From Pseudarthrobacter sp. BIM B-2242 (GTDB taxonomy: Bacteria; Actinomycetota; Actinomycetes; Actinomycetales; Micrococcaceae): DNA of 64,000 bases. The stretch's first letter is position 1. Every line of letters begins with the position of its first letter. This document shows positions 32,372 to 40,499 of this stretch, piece by piece. The notes below the pieces were generated by a model. The model saw only the letters and a list, made by a program, of their open reading frames with translations, made no database searches and was not told the origin of the DNA. The stretch spans positions 1,984,001 to 2,048,000 of the forward strand of contig NZ_CP061721.1 of NCBI RefSeq assembly GCF_014764445.1, written 5' to 3'. The position numbers and the translations under genes are program-made.

Positions 32372-33142
32372 TCAATTCCACTTGAACCAACGGATGGCTG
32401 CTGCGCCGGCAAGGAGTGTCCAGATCAGCAGGATTAGGGCGGCACCAAAATTAACGGTGCCGAAGAGAAAGGCCTCGCGCAAGGCCTCACCCAGTGCGCC
32501 GGAGGGCAGGTAGTGCACTATGTCCTGGGCAGCGGCGGGCAGCCGGCCGGGAGGAATAACGATGCCGCCCAGCGCACCGAGCAGAATCCACAGCAGGTTT
32601 GTGATGGCCAGGGTAGCCTCCGGCCGGACGGTGCCGGCAACCAGCAGCCCCAGCGCGGTGAACGCCGCGGCGCCCAGGCCCAGCAGTGCGACGCCCGGCA
32701 GCCAACCTGGCGCCGGCGGCGTCCAGCCGAGCGGCAATGCAACGGCGGTGACCACCAGGACCTGCAGGGTCAGCACGGTGAGGACGGCCAGGACCTTGCC
32801 GGCGATGAGCCCCGGGCGGCCCAGCGGCGTGGTGGAGAGGAAGCGAAGGACGCCGTAGCGGCGGTCAAAGCCGGTGGCGATCCCTTGACCGGTAAACGCA
32901 GTGGACAGTGCACAAAGTGCCAGGATGCCCGGGACGGCTACATTGATCCGGCTGGCGCCGAAACCGTCAAGAAGGGGTGTGACGGTCAGCCCCACCAGGG
33001 CAAGCAATGGCAGGACCACCGCGAGGATAAGCTGCTCGCCGTTCCTGAGCATGGTGACGGCTTCGTATTTTCCCTGGAGCAGGATGCGCCGGAGAAGGGC
33101 GGCGGGCGCCTGGCGTTCAGCGGCGGCGGGAGTGGCTGTCAT
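32372..33142 (-). CDS. ABC-2 type transporter permease linked to ctaA
   Basis: A 256-residue integral membrane protein with about six hydrophobic segments and the ABC-2 permease layout. The ATG at 33142 overlaps the ATPase stop by 4 bases (ATGA); an upstream in-frame extension to 33235 lies inside the ATPase gene and is rejected. It sits between the ATPase and ctaA. The same ABC pair-ctaA arrangement next to suf genes is known from Mycobacterium tuberculosis (Rv1456c-Rv1458c). Cargo unknown; a role in heme or cytochrome assembly is inferred from context only. Confidence 0.87.
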   Translation of the reverse strand: MTATPAAAERQAPAALLRRILLQGKYEAVTMLRNGEQLILAVVLPLLALVGLTVTPLLDGFGASRINVAVPGILALCALSTAFTGQGIATGFDRRYGVLRFLSTTPLGRPGLIAGKVLAVLTVLTLQVLVVTAVALPLGWTPPAPGWLPGVALLGLGAAAFTALGLLVAGTVRPEATLAITNLLWILLGALGGIVIPPGRLPAAAQDIVHYLPSGALGEALREAFLFGTVNFGAALILLIWTLLAGAAAIRWFKWN

Positions 33143-34104
33143 CGGATGTCCTTTCCCGAAATATCCAGGAAGACGTCTTCGAGGCTGCGTGCTTGGAGGC
33201 TCAGGGAGGTGGGCATAACGCCGTGATCGGCCCACCAGACGGCGAGCGAGGCAAGGTCACGGGGCGTGAGTGGTCCGGTGGCAATGTAGCTGCCGGCGCG
33301 TGTTTCACGGATGGAGACGGACTCGTCCAGAACGCCGTCAAGGTTAAGTCCTGCGGGGGCCTCGAAGAGGAGGGTCCGGATGTGCTCGCCGGATTCCATG
33401 GCCGGATCGCGCTGGAGGAGCTGCGCCACGGTACCCTCGGCAACGTTTCGCCCGGCGTCGATGATGTAGACGTAGTCGGCCAGCCGCTGCGCGTCATCCA
33501 TGAGGTGCGTGGTGAGGATAATCCCCATGCCGGCGTCCCGCAGCTCTCCGATCAGCTCGAAAACAAGCTGGCGGGATTGCGGGTCCAGTCCTGCGCTGGG
33601 CTCGTCCAGGAAGAGGACCTCCGGGTTGCCGATGAGGGCTGCGGCAAGAGCCAGCCGCTGCTTCTGGCCGCCGGAGAGCCGGCGCACGGACGTCCTGGCA
33701 AAAGTATCAATGCCGAGCCGCTCCACCAGCCTGTCAACGGATTGAGGCCGCGCGTACATGCCTGCGATATGGCGGAGCAGCGGAATCGGCCTGCCCGACG
33801 GCGGCAGCCCGCCGTCCTGAAGCATCACGCCGACGCGGGAGCGAAGGTCAGCCCCCGCACGGTTGGGATCCTGTCCCAGCAGCGAAATGCTGCCTCCGCT
33901 TCGGGTCTGCAGGCCCTGGGCGCATTCGATGGTGGTGGTTTTACCGGCGCCGTTAGCTCCGAGGAGGGCGGTCACCTGGCCGCGTTCGGCGATGAGGGAG
34001 ACCCCGCTCACCACCCGGAGCATCTTTCCATCCAGGCTGGCCAGCGGACCAACATCCTTAATTAACCCGCTGATGGACAGAACCGGGGATTCGGGGGATC
34101 GCAC
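33139..34104 (-). CDS. ABC transporter ATP-binding protein
   Basis: A 321-residue ATPase with Walker A GANGAGKTT, signature LSGGQKQR, Walker B VLFLDEPSAGLD and switch His in LTTHLMDDA. It has the C-terminal extension of about 90 residues usual for DrrA/CcmA-like ATPases that pair with ABC-2 permeases. GTG at 34104 has a TAGAAT -10 hexamer 6 bases upstream on the minus strand and no Shine-Dalgarno, suggesting leaderless translation. It is divergent from sufR, and the shared upstream region contains an iron box. Confidence 0.92.
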   Translation of the reverse strand: MRSPESPVLSISGLIKDVGPLASLDGKMLRVVSGVSLIAERGQVTALLGANGAGKTTTIECAQGLQTRSGGSISLLGQDPNRAGADLRSRVGVMLQDGGLPPSGRPIPLLRHIAGMYARPQSVDRLVERLGIDTFARTSVRRLSGGQKQRLALAAALIGNPEVLFLDEPSAGLDPQSRQLVFELIGELRDAGMGIILTTHLMDDAQRLADYVYIIDAGRNVAEGTVAQLLQRDPAMESGEHIRTLLFEAPAGLNLDGVLDESVSIRETRAGSYIATGPLTPRDLASLAVWWADHGVMPTSLSLQARSLEDVFLDISGKDIR

Positions 34105-34110
34105 CCCAGC

Positions 34111-34116
34111 ATTCTA
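34111..34116 (-). promoter_or_regulatory. -10 hexamer of the ctaA-linked ABC operon
   Basis: On the minus strand this reads TAGAAT, exactly 6 bases before the GTG at 34104. The predicted transcript starts on the start codon. Confidence 0.45.
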
Positions 34117-34164
34117 CGCGATGTAGTACTGAGTGCATTTGCCGCCACCGGCGATCCGAACCGA

Positions 34165-34183
34165 CGCAGGTCAGCCTCACCTT
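34165..34183 (+). promoter_or_regulatory. DtxR/IdeR-type iron box upstream of sufR
   Basis: The palindromic core AGGTCAGCCTCACCT (34168-34182) matches the DtxR/IdeR consensus TTAGGTTAGSCTAACCTAA at 14 of 19 positions. It lies about 40-65 bases before sufR and would also reach the divergent ABC-ctaA promoter. Confidence 0.55.
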
Positions 34184-34229
34184 ACTGGTACGGGGGAGTA
34201 AATTACGACATGATTGTGTTGTGTATTCC

Positions 34230-35063
34230 ATGACCAACGCTACTGCTGTGCCTCTTGCCGGGCACGGAGCGCCCCGCACCAGCCCGGAGCGCCGCCACGT
34301 CGCCGTTTCGCCGGTGGCGGACCCGGACGAGCGTACCCGGGACCGCGTGCTGGGTGCCGTTTTGGAGCATGGCCCGATCAGCGCCGCCGAGCTCGGCGAC
34401 ATGCTGGGCTTCACGCCCGCAGCAGTCCGGCGGCACCTGGACCATCTGGACCGCAGCGGTGTTATCGAAGTCAAGCGCGTGGCCAAGGCAGGAGCCGGCG
34501 CCGGCCGTCCCGCACGCCGGTATGTTCTGAGTTCCCAGGGCCAGTCCACGCTCGGCAACGATTATCTCGACATCGCCACCCTGGCGCTCAAGCAGCTCCA
34601 GCAGATGGCGGGGGACGACGCCGTCCGCGCGTTCGCCGTCGAGCGCTTCGCCGATATGGAACGCAGGTATGCGCCCGAGATCGAAAAGGCCGGAGCGGAC
34701 ATCACCGCGCGGGCACGTGCTCTTTCTGAGGCCCTGAGCCGGGACGGGTTTGTGGCGTCAGCCGCCTCGATCGAGGCGAAGGCCCCGTTGCCGGCGGCAC
34801 TGTCCAGTGTCCAGCTGTGCCAGGGGCACTGCCCCATCCAGCAGCTCGCCGCCCACTTTCCTGTTTTCTGCGACGTGGAGACCGAAGTGTTCTCCCGGCT
34901 GGTCGGCGTCGACGTGCGCCGGCTGTCCACACTGGCGCGAGGCGGGCACGTCTGCACCACCCACATACCCACAGGCCGGCTGGCTGCAGGGGGACACCAC
35001 GTCCCGCAAACAGCCCCCGCCAGCCTGAATGAAGTAACCAACCATCAGCAAGAAAGGCCGTGA
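34230..35063 (+). CDS. sufR: Fe-S cluster-responsive transcriptional regulator SufR
   Basis: An ArsR/DeoR-like winged helix repressor of the suf operon, about 277 residues. The N-terminal HTH is around residues 40-100 ([22 protein letters not shown]). The C-terminal half has cysteines in LCQGHC, VFCDVE and HVCTTH, expected to hold an Fe-S cluster that sets repression. Start is ATG 34230, or GTG 34221, with no strong ribosome binding site at either. Its stop overlaps the sufB start region. SufR homologues repress suf when clusters are sufficient. Confidence 0.93.
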   Translation: MTNATAVPLAGHGAPRTSPERRHVAVSPVADPDERTRDRVLGAVLEHGPISAAELGDMLGFTPAAVRRHLDHLDRSGVIEVKRVAKAGAGAGRPARRYVLSSQGQSTLGNDYLDIATLALKQLQQMAGDDAVRAFAVERFADMERRYAPEIEKAGADITARARALSEALSRDGFVASAASIEAKAPLPAALSSVQLCQGHCPIQQLAAHFPVFCDVETEVFSRLVGVDVRRLSTLARGGHVCTTHIPTGRLAAGGHHVPQTAPASLNEVTNHQQERP

Positions 35064-36526
35064 TGACGGACCAACTATCAGAGAAAGCGGTAGCCGAAGA
35101 CACTGTGATCTCGGAGATTCTGGAAAAGAATCCCGAGCTCCACGGCATCGGCACGTACGAGTACGGCTGGTCCGACAAGAACGATGTCGGAGCCAACGCA
35201 CGCCGCGGCATCAATGACGAAGTAGTCCGTGACATCTCGGACAAAAAGAGCGAACCCGAGTGGATGCTCGACCTTCGCCTCAAAGGCCTGAAGTACTTCG
35301 ACCGCAAGCCCATGCCCACCTGGGGTGCAGACCTCTCCGGCATCGACTTCGACAACATCAAGTACTTTGTCCGGTCCACGGAGAAGCAGGCCGCCACGTG
35401 GGAAGACCTGCCCGAGGATATCCGGAACACCTACGAGAAGCTGGGCATCCCGGAAGCTGAGCGCAGCCGCCTGGTCTCCGGCGTCGCAGCACAGTACGAG
35501 TCCGAGGTGGTCTACCACCAGATCCGCGAGGACCTGGAACAGCAGGGCGTCATCTTCCTGGACACCGATACCGCGTTGCGTGAGCACCCGGAGATCTTCC
35601 AGGAATACTTCGGCACCGTCATTCCGGTGGGCGACAACAAGTTCGCCTCGCTGAACACGGCTGTCTGGTCCGGCGGCTCCTTTGTGTACGTCCCCAAGGG
35701 CGTCCACGTGGATATCCCGCTGCAGGCATACTTCCGCATCAACACCGAGAACATGGGCCAGTTCGAGCGGACCCTGATCATCGCCGACGAGGACTCCTAC
35801 GTCCACTACATCGAAGGCTGCACCGCGCCGATCTACACCTCGGATTCGCTGCACTCCGCCGTGGTGGAAATCATCGTGAAGAAGGGCGCCCGCGTCCGTT
35901 ACACCACCATCCAGAACTGGTCCACCAACGTGTACAACCTGGTGACCAAGCGCGCTATCTGTGAAGAAGGCGCCACCATGGAATGGGTCGACGGCAACAT
36001 CGGCTCGAAGGTCACCATGAAGTACCCTGCCGTTTACCTGGTGGGCGAGCACGCCAAGGGCGAGACCCTGTCCATCGCTTTCGCCGGCGCCGGCCAGCAC
36101 CAGGACACGGGCTCAAAGATGGTGCACATTGCTCCGAACACCAAGAGCTCCATCATCTCCAAGTCCGTAGCCCGTGGCGGCGGACGCGCAGCCTACCGCG
36201 GCCTGGTCCAGGTCAGGGAAGGCGCCAAGCACTCGGCCAACACCGTCCGCTGTGACGCGCTCCTGGTTGACACCATCAGCCGTTCGGACACCTACCCGTA
36301 CATCGACATCCGCGAGGATGACGTGGTGATGGGTCACGAAGCCACTGTTTCCCGGGTCAGCGAAGAGCAGCTCTTCTACCTGATGTCCCGCGGCATGCGC
36401 GAAGACGAGGCCATGGCGATGATCGTCCGCGGCTTTATCGAGCCCATCGCCCGCGAACTCCCGATGGAGTACGCACTTGAGCTGAACCGCCTGATTGAAC
36501 TCCAGATGGAAGGGTCCGTCGGATAA
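35063..36526 (+). CDS. sufB: Fe-S cluster assembly scaffold protein SufB
   Basis: Core of the SufBCD scaffold on which iron-sulfur clusters are built. The 487-residue sequence is the usual SufB length and contains the beta-helix core with [21 protein letters not shown] and [14 protein letters not shown] chose the ATG at 35063 because AGAAAGG lies 5 bases upstream; it overlaps the sufR stop by one base. No intein is present, unlike in some mycobacterial SufB. Followed by sufD after 2 bases. Confidence 0.97.
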   Translation: MTDQLSEKAVAEDTVISEILEKNPELHGIGTYEYGWSDKNDVGANARRGINDEVVRDISDKKSEPEWMLDLRLKGLKYFDRKPMPTWGADLSGIDFDNIKYFVRSTEKQAATWEDLPEDIRNTYEKLGIPEAERSRLVSGVAAQYESEVVYHQIREDLEQQGVIFLDTDTALREHPEIFQEYFGTVIPVGDNKFASLNTAVWSGGSFVYVPKGVHVDIPLQAYFRINTENMGQFERTLIIADEDSYVHYIEGCTAPIYTSDSLHSAVVEIIVKKGARVRYTTIQNWSTNVYNLVTKRAICEEGATMEWVDGNIGSKVTMKYPAVYLVGEHAKGETLSIAFAGAGQHQDTGSKMVHIAPNTKSSIISKSVARGGGRAAYRGLVQVREGAKHSANTVRCDALLVDTISRSDTYPYIDIREDDVVMGHEATVSRVSEEQLFYLMSRGMREDEAMAMIVRGFIEPIARELPMEYALELNRLIELQMEGSVG

Positions 36527-36528
36527 CG

Positions 36529-37815
36529 ATGACTGAAATCACTACTGAAAAGGCCCGCATCGGCGCGCCCTCAGCCCAGCCGTTTATCGACGGTTTCACC
36601 GAAGAGGGCGAGAGCCTGTCTCCGATCAACGCGGCCAATTCCAAGGCCCCGCTCGCCGGCGAAGCGGTCAAAAGCCACTCGCACGGCGGCGGTGTCGGCA
36701 TCCCGGACAGCTCACGCGCGGGCCGCCTGACTTCTTACAACCTGGCGGACTTCAAGCCGCTGACCGGGCTCGAAGAGGACTGGCGGTTCACGCCGCTGAA
36801 GCGCCTCCGCGGCCTGCACAGCGAGGTCCTTGCGGGTGCGGCCCCCTCCGTCACCGTCAGCGCCCCCGGGCAGGTCACTGTGGAAACCGTGGCCCGCGAC
36901 GACAAGCGCATCGGATCCGCCGGCATCCCGGAAGACCGTGTGTCTGCCAATGCCTGGGAAAACTTCAGCGAAGCCACCGTCCTCACCGTCCCGGCGGAGT
37001 ATGAAGCCGACGCCGAAATCACCGTTGTGATTGAAGGCATCTCGACGGACGCAGCGGCCCAGCACCTGGTGATCGTGGCGGAGAAGTTCTCCAAGTCCGT
37101 CATTGTCCTTGACCACCAAGGTTCCGCCGTGGTGTCCGAGAACATCGAAATCGTTGTTGAAGACGGCGCTGACCTCACAGTTGTCTCACTCCAGGAATGG
37201 AACGACGACGCCGTGCACGCCTCCTCGCAGCAGGCAAAGATCGGCCGCGACGCCAAGCTCAAGCACGTGGTTGTCAGCCTCGGCGGCGACCTGGTCCGCG
37301 TCACGCCGTCGGCCCGTTTCACCGCTCCCGGCGGCGAAGCGGAAATGTTCGGCCTGTACTTTGCCGACGCCGGCCAGCACCTTGAGCAGCGTCTGTTCGT
37401 TGACCACGCGGTGGCCAACTGCACCTCCAACGTGCTGTACAAGGGCGCGCTGCAGGGGCGGAACGCGCACGCCGTGTGGGTTGGCGATGTCCTGATCCGC
37501 AAGGAAGCCGAAGGCACCGACAGCTACGAGGCCAACCGCAACCTGCTCCTCACCGACGGCGCCCGCGCCGACTCCGTCCCCAACCTGGAGATCGAGACCG
37601 GCCTGATCAAGGGTGCCGGCCACGCCAGCGCCACTGGCCGCCTCGACGATGAGCACCTGTTCTACCTGATGGCCCGCGGCATCCCGGAGGATGTTGCCCG
37701 CCGCCTGGTGGTCCGTGGCTTCCTGAACGAGATCATCCAGCAGATCAAGGTTCCGGCGCTCGAAGAGCGGCTGACCGAGGCTGTTGAGCGCGAACTCGCG
37801 CTGACGGACAACTAA
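36529..37815 (+). CDS. sufD: Fe-S cluster assembly protein SufD
   Basis: Partner of SufB in the SufBC2D complex. The 428-residue protein shares the beta-helix fold: the segments LRGLHSEVLAG, FGLYFADAGQHLEQRLFVDH and DDEHLFYLMARGIPEDVARRLVVRGF are family hallmarks. Start ATG 2 bases after sufB, so co-translated. The partner ATPase sufC follows after the Rieske ferredoxin gene. Confidence 0.96.
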   Translation: MTEITTEKARIGAPSAQPFIDGFTEEGESLSPINAANSKAPLAGEAVKSHSHGGGVGIPDSSRAGRLTSYNLADFKPLTGLEEDWRFTPLKRLRGLHSEVLAGAAPSVTVSAPGQVTVETVARDDKRIGSAGIPEDRVSANAWENFSEATVLTVPAEYEADAEITVVIEGISTDAAAQHLVIVAEKFSKSVIVLDHQGSAVVSENIEIVVEDGADLTVVSLQEWNDDAVHASSQQAKIGRDAKLKHVVVSLGGDLVRVTPSARFTAPGGEAEMFGLYFADAGQHLEQRLFVDHAVANCTSNVLYKGALQGRNAHAVWVGDVLIRKEAEGTDSYEANRNLLLTDGARADSVPNLEIETGLIKGAGHASATGRLDDEHLFYLMARGIPEDVARRLVVRGFLNEIIQQIKVPALEERLTEAVERELALTDN

Positions 37816-37835
37816 GACTGCGCGGTAATACACAG

Positions 37836-38195
37836 ATGACTGACCAGCCAAAGGGCGAGCTTGTCTGCAAGACGGATGAAATCCAGCTCAAGCAGGCGCT
37901 CCGGATCCTGATCGATGACTACCCGGTAGCCATCGTGAAAGATTCCATGGGCGAGATCCACGCCATCGGGGACACCTGCTCGCACGCGGACATCTCCCTG
38001 TCCGAAGGTGAAGTGGAGGGGTGCATGATCGAGTGCTGGGGCCACGGTTCCCAGTTCGACCTGCGCAGCGGCGAGCCGCTCCAGCTGCCCGCCTACGATC
38101 CCGTGCCGGTGTTCGCCGTCGAGATCCACGGGGATGAGGTCTACGTGGACTTCACCAACGTCCTCAACGGAGCCGAAGCCCCGAACTTCAGCTAG
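37836..38195 (+). CDS. Rieske-type [2Fe-2S] ferredoxin
   Basis: A 119-residue single-domain Rieske protein. The ligands are Cys48 and His50 (CSH) and Cys67 and His70 (CWGH), both pairs complete. It is soluble, without a signal peptide or membrane anchor, and resembles ferredoxin subunits of non-heme dioxygenases. It sits between sufD and sufC, an arrangement also seen in other actinobacteria, and may deliver electrons for cluster assembly. That role is inferred from context. Confidence 0.92.
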   Translation: MTDQPKGELVCKTDEIQLKQALRILIDDYPVAIVKDSMGEIHAIGDTCSHADISLSEGEVEGCMIECWGHGSQFDLRSGEPLQLPAYDPVPVFAVEIHGDEVYVDFTNVLNGAEAPNFS

Positions 38196-38329
38196 CAGCA
38201 TCACCCCCGGCGCCAGCCGTCCAAACCAGCCACCGGCGAAACCTGCCGGCGGGCTACAGCACCAGAACCAAACTTCCAGACAAAGACCGCACCGCCGCCC
38301 ACGGGCCGGTGCAGAGGAGAACAAGACGA

Positions 38330-39115
38330 ATGTCTACTCTTGAGATCAAGGACCTGCACGTCAGCATTGACACGGAGCAGGGCACCAAGGAGATCCTGAA
38401 GGGCGTCAGCCTGACCATCAAGACCGGCCAGACCCACGCCATCATGGGCCCCAACGGCTCCGGCAAGTCCACCCTGGCGTCCACCATCGCCGGCCACCCG
38501 CGCTACAACGTCACCAGCGGCACCATCACCCTCGACGGCGAAGACGTCCTGGCGATGAGCGTCGACGAGCGTGCCCGCGCCGGCGTCTTCCTGGCCATGC
38601 AGTACCCCGTGGAGGTCCCCGGTGTCAGCATGACCAACTTCCTGCGCACTGCGAAGACCGCCATTGACGGCGAAGCCCCCAAGCTGCGCACCTGGACCAA
38701 GGAAGTCAAGGACGCGATGGCCCAGCTGCGCATCGACGCCGACTTCGCCCAGCGCAACGTCAACGAAGGCTTCTCCGGCGGCGAGAAGAAGCGCGTGGAG
38801 ATCCTCCAGTTGGAGCTCTTCAAGCCGAAGTTCGCCATTCTGGACGAGACCGACTCCGGCCTGGACGTTGACGCCCTGAAGGTTGTTTCCGAAGGCGTCA
38901 ACCGTGCCCACGCCGAAGGCAACATGGGTACGCTGCTCATCACGCACTACACCCGCATCCTGCGTTACATCAAGCCTGACTTCGTCCACGTGTTCGTTGA
39001 CGGCCAGGTTGTCGAAGAGGGCGGCCCGGAACTGGCCGACCGCCTCGAAGAAGAAGGCTACGACCGTTACGCCACGGGCGCCGGCGCAGCCACCATCGCT
39101 GCAGCACAGGCCTAG
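38330..39115 (+). CDS. sufC: Fe-S cluster assembly ATPase SufC
   Basis: ABC-type ATPase that drives the SufBCD scaffold. The 261-residue protein has Walker A GPNGSGKST at 40-48, signature FSGGEKKRVEI and Walker B FAILDETDSGLD, matching SufC rather than transporter ATPases. ATG at 38330 follows GAGGAGAACAAGACGA; an in-frame extension to 38309 has no better site. A 134-base gap with no visible gene separates it from the Rieske gene. Confidence 0.97.
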   Translation: MSTLEIKDLHVSIDTEQGTKEILKGVSLTIKTGQTHAIMGPNGSGKSTLASTIAGHPRYNVTSGTITLDGEDVLAMSVDERARAGVFLAMQYPVEVPGVSMTNFLRTAKTAIDGEAPKLRTWTKEVKDAMAQLRIDADFAQRNVNEGFSGGEKKRVEILQLELFKPKFAILDETDSGLDVDALKVVSEGVNRAHAEGNMGTLLITHYTRILRYIKPDFVHVFVDGQVVEEGGPELADRLEEEGYDRYATGAGAATIAAAQA

Positions 39116-39127
39116 TAAGGACTTGCC

Positions 39128-39460
39128 ATGACCGAAATCAAAGCGGCCCGGACGGGCCTCGAGGATATCGAAGAGGCACTGAAGGACGTCATCGACCCCG
39201 AGCTCGGCGTGAACATCGTTGACCTCGGACTCCTGTACGGCCTGAAGTACTCGGACGACGACGGCGCCCTGCTGATCGACATGACCCTCACCACGGCTGC
39301 CTGCCCGCTCACCGACGTGATCGAGGAGCAGGTCGGTAAGGCCCTTGACGGTGTTGTCGATGACTGGCGCCTGAACTGGGTGTGGATGCCGCCGTGGGGT
39401 CCGGAACGGATCACCGACGACGGCAAGGACCAGATGCGGGCCCTCGGCTTCAACATCTGA
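39128..39460 (+). CDS. sufT: Metal-sulfur cluster assembly factor SufT (MIP18/DUF59 family)
   Basis: A 110-residue MIP18-family protein involved in Fe-S cluster maturation. DPELGVNIVDLGLLYGL and TTAACPLTDVIEEQV with its conserved Cys are the family hallmarks. ATG 12 bases after sufC. The cysteine desulfurase SufS and the sulfur carrier SufU, which often sit between sufC and sufT in actinobacteria, are absent here. It is the last gene of the suf operon, followed by a bidirectional hairpin. Confidence 0.93.
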   Translation: MTEIKAARTGLEDIEEALKDVIDPELGVNIVDLGLLYGLKYSDDDGALLIDMTLTTAACPLTDVIEEQVGKALDGVVDDWRLNWVWMPPWGPERITDDGKDQMRALGFNI

Positions 39461-39493
39461 TCCCCACCGCCCGCACGGCACCTGCTCAAAAGT

Positions 39494-39542
39494 ACGACGC
39501 CGGCCGGTCACCTTCTCCGCGAAGGTGGCCGGCCGGCGTCGT
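39494..39542. terminator. Bidirectional terminator between sufT and the metalloprotease gene
   Basis: A 22-bp stem (39494-39515 with 39521-39542, one G-U pair, loop of 5) lies between the convergent genes. On the minus strand a short T-run (ACTTTT) follows it. Confidence 0.7.
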
Positions 39543-39556
39543 TCCCCGCCGGCTCC

Positions 39557-40438
39557 CTAGAGGGTGGCCGCCGAGAACGTGTCGCACTGGTTGATGTCGC
39601 CGCTTTGGTAGCCCGTGTAGAACCACTTCTGCCGCTGCTCGCTGGAGCCGTGCGTCCAGGCTTCGGGGGAAACTCGGCCGGTGGCTGCTTCCTGGATCCT
39701 GTCATCGCCCACTGCCGAGGCGGCTGACAGGGCATCGTTCAGGTCCTGTTGGGTGATCGGTTCCAGGAACGGCTGGCCGTCGGGCCCTGCCTGGGTTGAT
39801 GCATGCCGCACCCAGAGGCCGGCGTAGCAGTCGGCCTGGAGCTCCACCCGGACGGCACCCGATTCGGGGCCCTGCGGATCCTGCTGGGCGCGGTCCAGGT
39901 AGCCGAGCACGTTCTGGATGTGGTGGCCGAATTCGTGCGCCACCACATACTCCTGTGCCAGCGGCCCGCCGGAGGAGCCGAACCTGTCCACAAGATCCTG
40001 GAAGAAGCCCGGGTCGAAGTAGGCGGTGGTGTCGGTGGGGCAATAGAACGGGCCCACAGCGCTGGTGGCAGCACCGCAGGACGTATTGACGCCGTTCTCG
40101 AAGATGACTGTCCGCGGTTGTGGATACTCGACACCGTAGTCTTGGAGGTACGCTGGCCAGAACGCGTTCAGGCTGTTGACAGTGCCGGTGATCCGGCAAT
40201 CCAGCCGCGCATCGGCGTCGGAACCCCTGTCGCAGGCCGGTGCCGTGCCCTGGCTCTGGTCAGGAGTGCCCGCCCCTCCGGTCAGGCCTTCCAGCAGTGC
40301 GGGGTTGACGCCGAGCAGAGTTGCAATGAGCAGGATGAGCCCGCCACCGATTCCGCCGCCGATTTTCGCGCCGCGGCCCATGCCGCGACGGTCCTCCACC
40401 TGGGAGGGGTCCAGTTGAACGTTGTCATTGAAGCTCAT
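39557..40438 (-). CDS. Neutral zinc metallopeptidase, YpfJ family
   Basis: A 293-residue protein with a cytoplasmic N-terminus containing an Arg/Gly-rich segment, a single membrane helix (about residues 26-47) and an extracytoplasmic peptidase domain. The zinc motif is HEFGHH at 168-173, followed by the third-ligand region ELQADCYAGLW. It would cleave peptides at the cell surface; the substrate is unknown. ATG at 40438; longer in-frame sequence upstream runs antisense through the next gene and is rejected. Confidence 0.9.
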   Translation of the reverse strand: MSFNDNVQLDPSQVEDRRGMGRGAKIGGGIGGGLILLIATLLGVNPALLEGLTGGAGTPDQSQGTAPACDRGSDADARLDCRITGTVNSLNAFWPAYLQDYGVEYPQPRTVIFENGVNTSCGAATSAVGPFYCPTDTTAYFDPGFFQDLVDRFGSSGGPLAQEYVVAHEFGHHIQNVLGYLDRAQQDPQGPESGAVRVELQADCYAGLWVRHASTQAGPDGQPFLEPITQQDLNDALSAASAVGDDRIQEAATGRVSPEAWTHGSSEQRQKWFYTGYQSGDINQCDTFSAATL

Positions 40439-40486
40439 GAAGTCACAATAGCCCTTGCCTCCACCGCTGAACCGGTGTCTGGCCGG

Positions 40487-40492
40487 TAAAGT
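40487..40492 (+). promoter_or_regulatory. -10 hexamer of the acyl ligase gene
   Basis: TAAAGT lies 7 bases upstream of the ATG at 40500, consistent with a leaderless transcript. No good -35 was seen. Confidence 0.4.
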
Positions 40493-40499
40493 TGGGACG

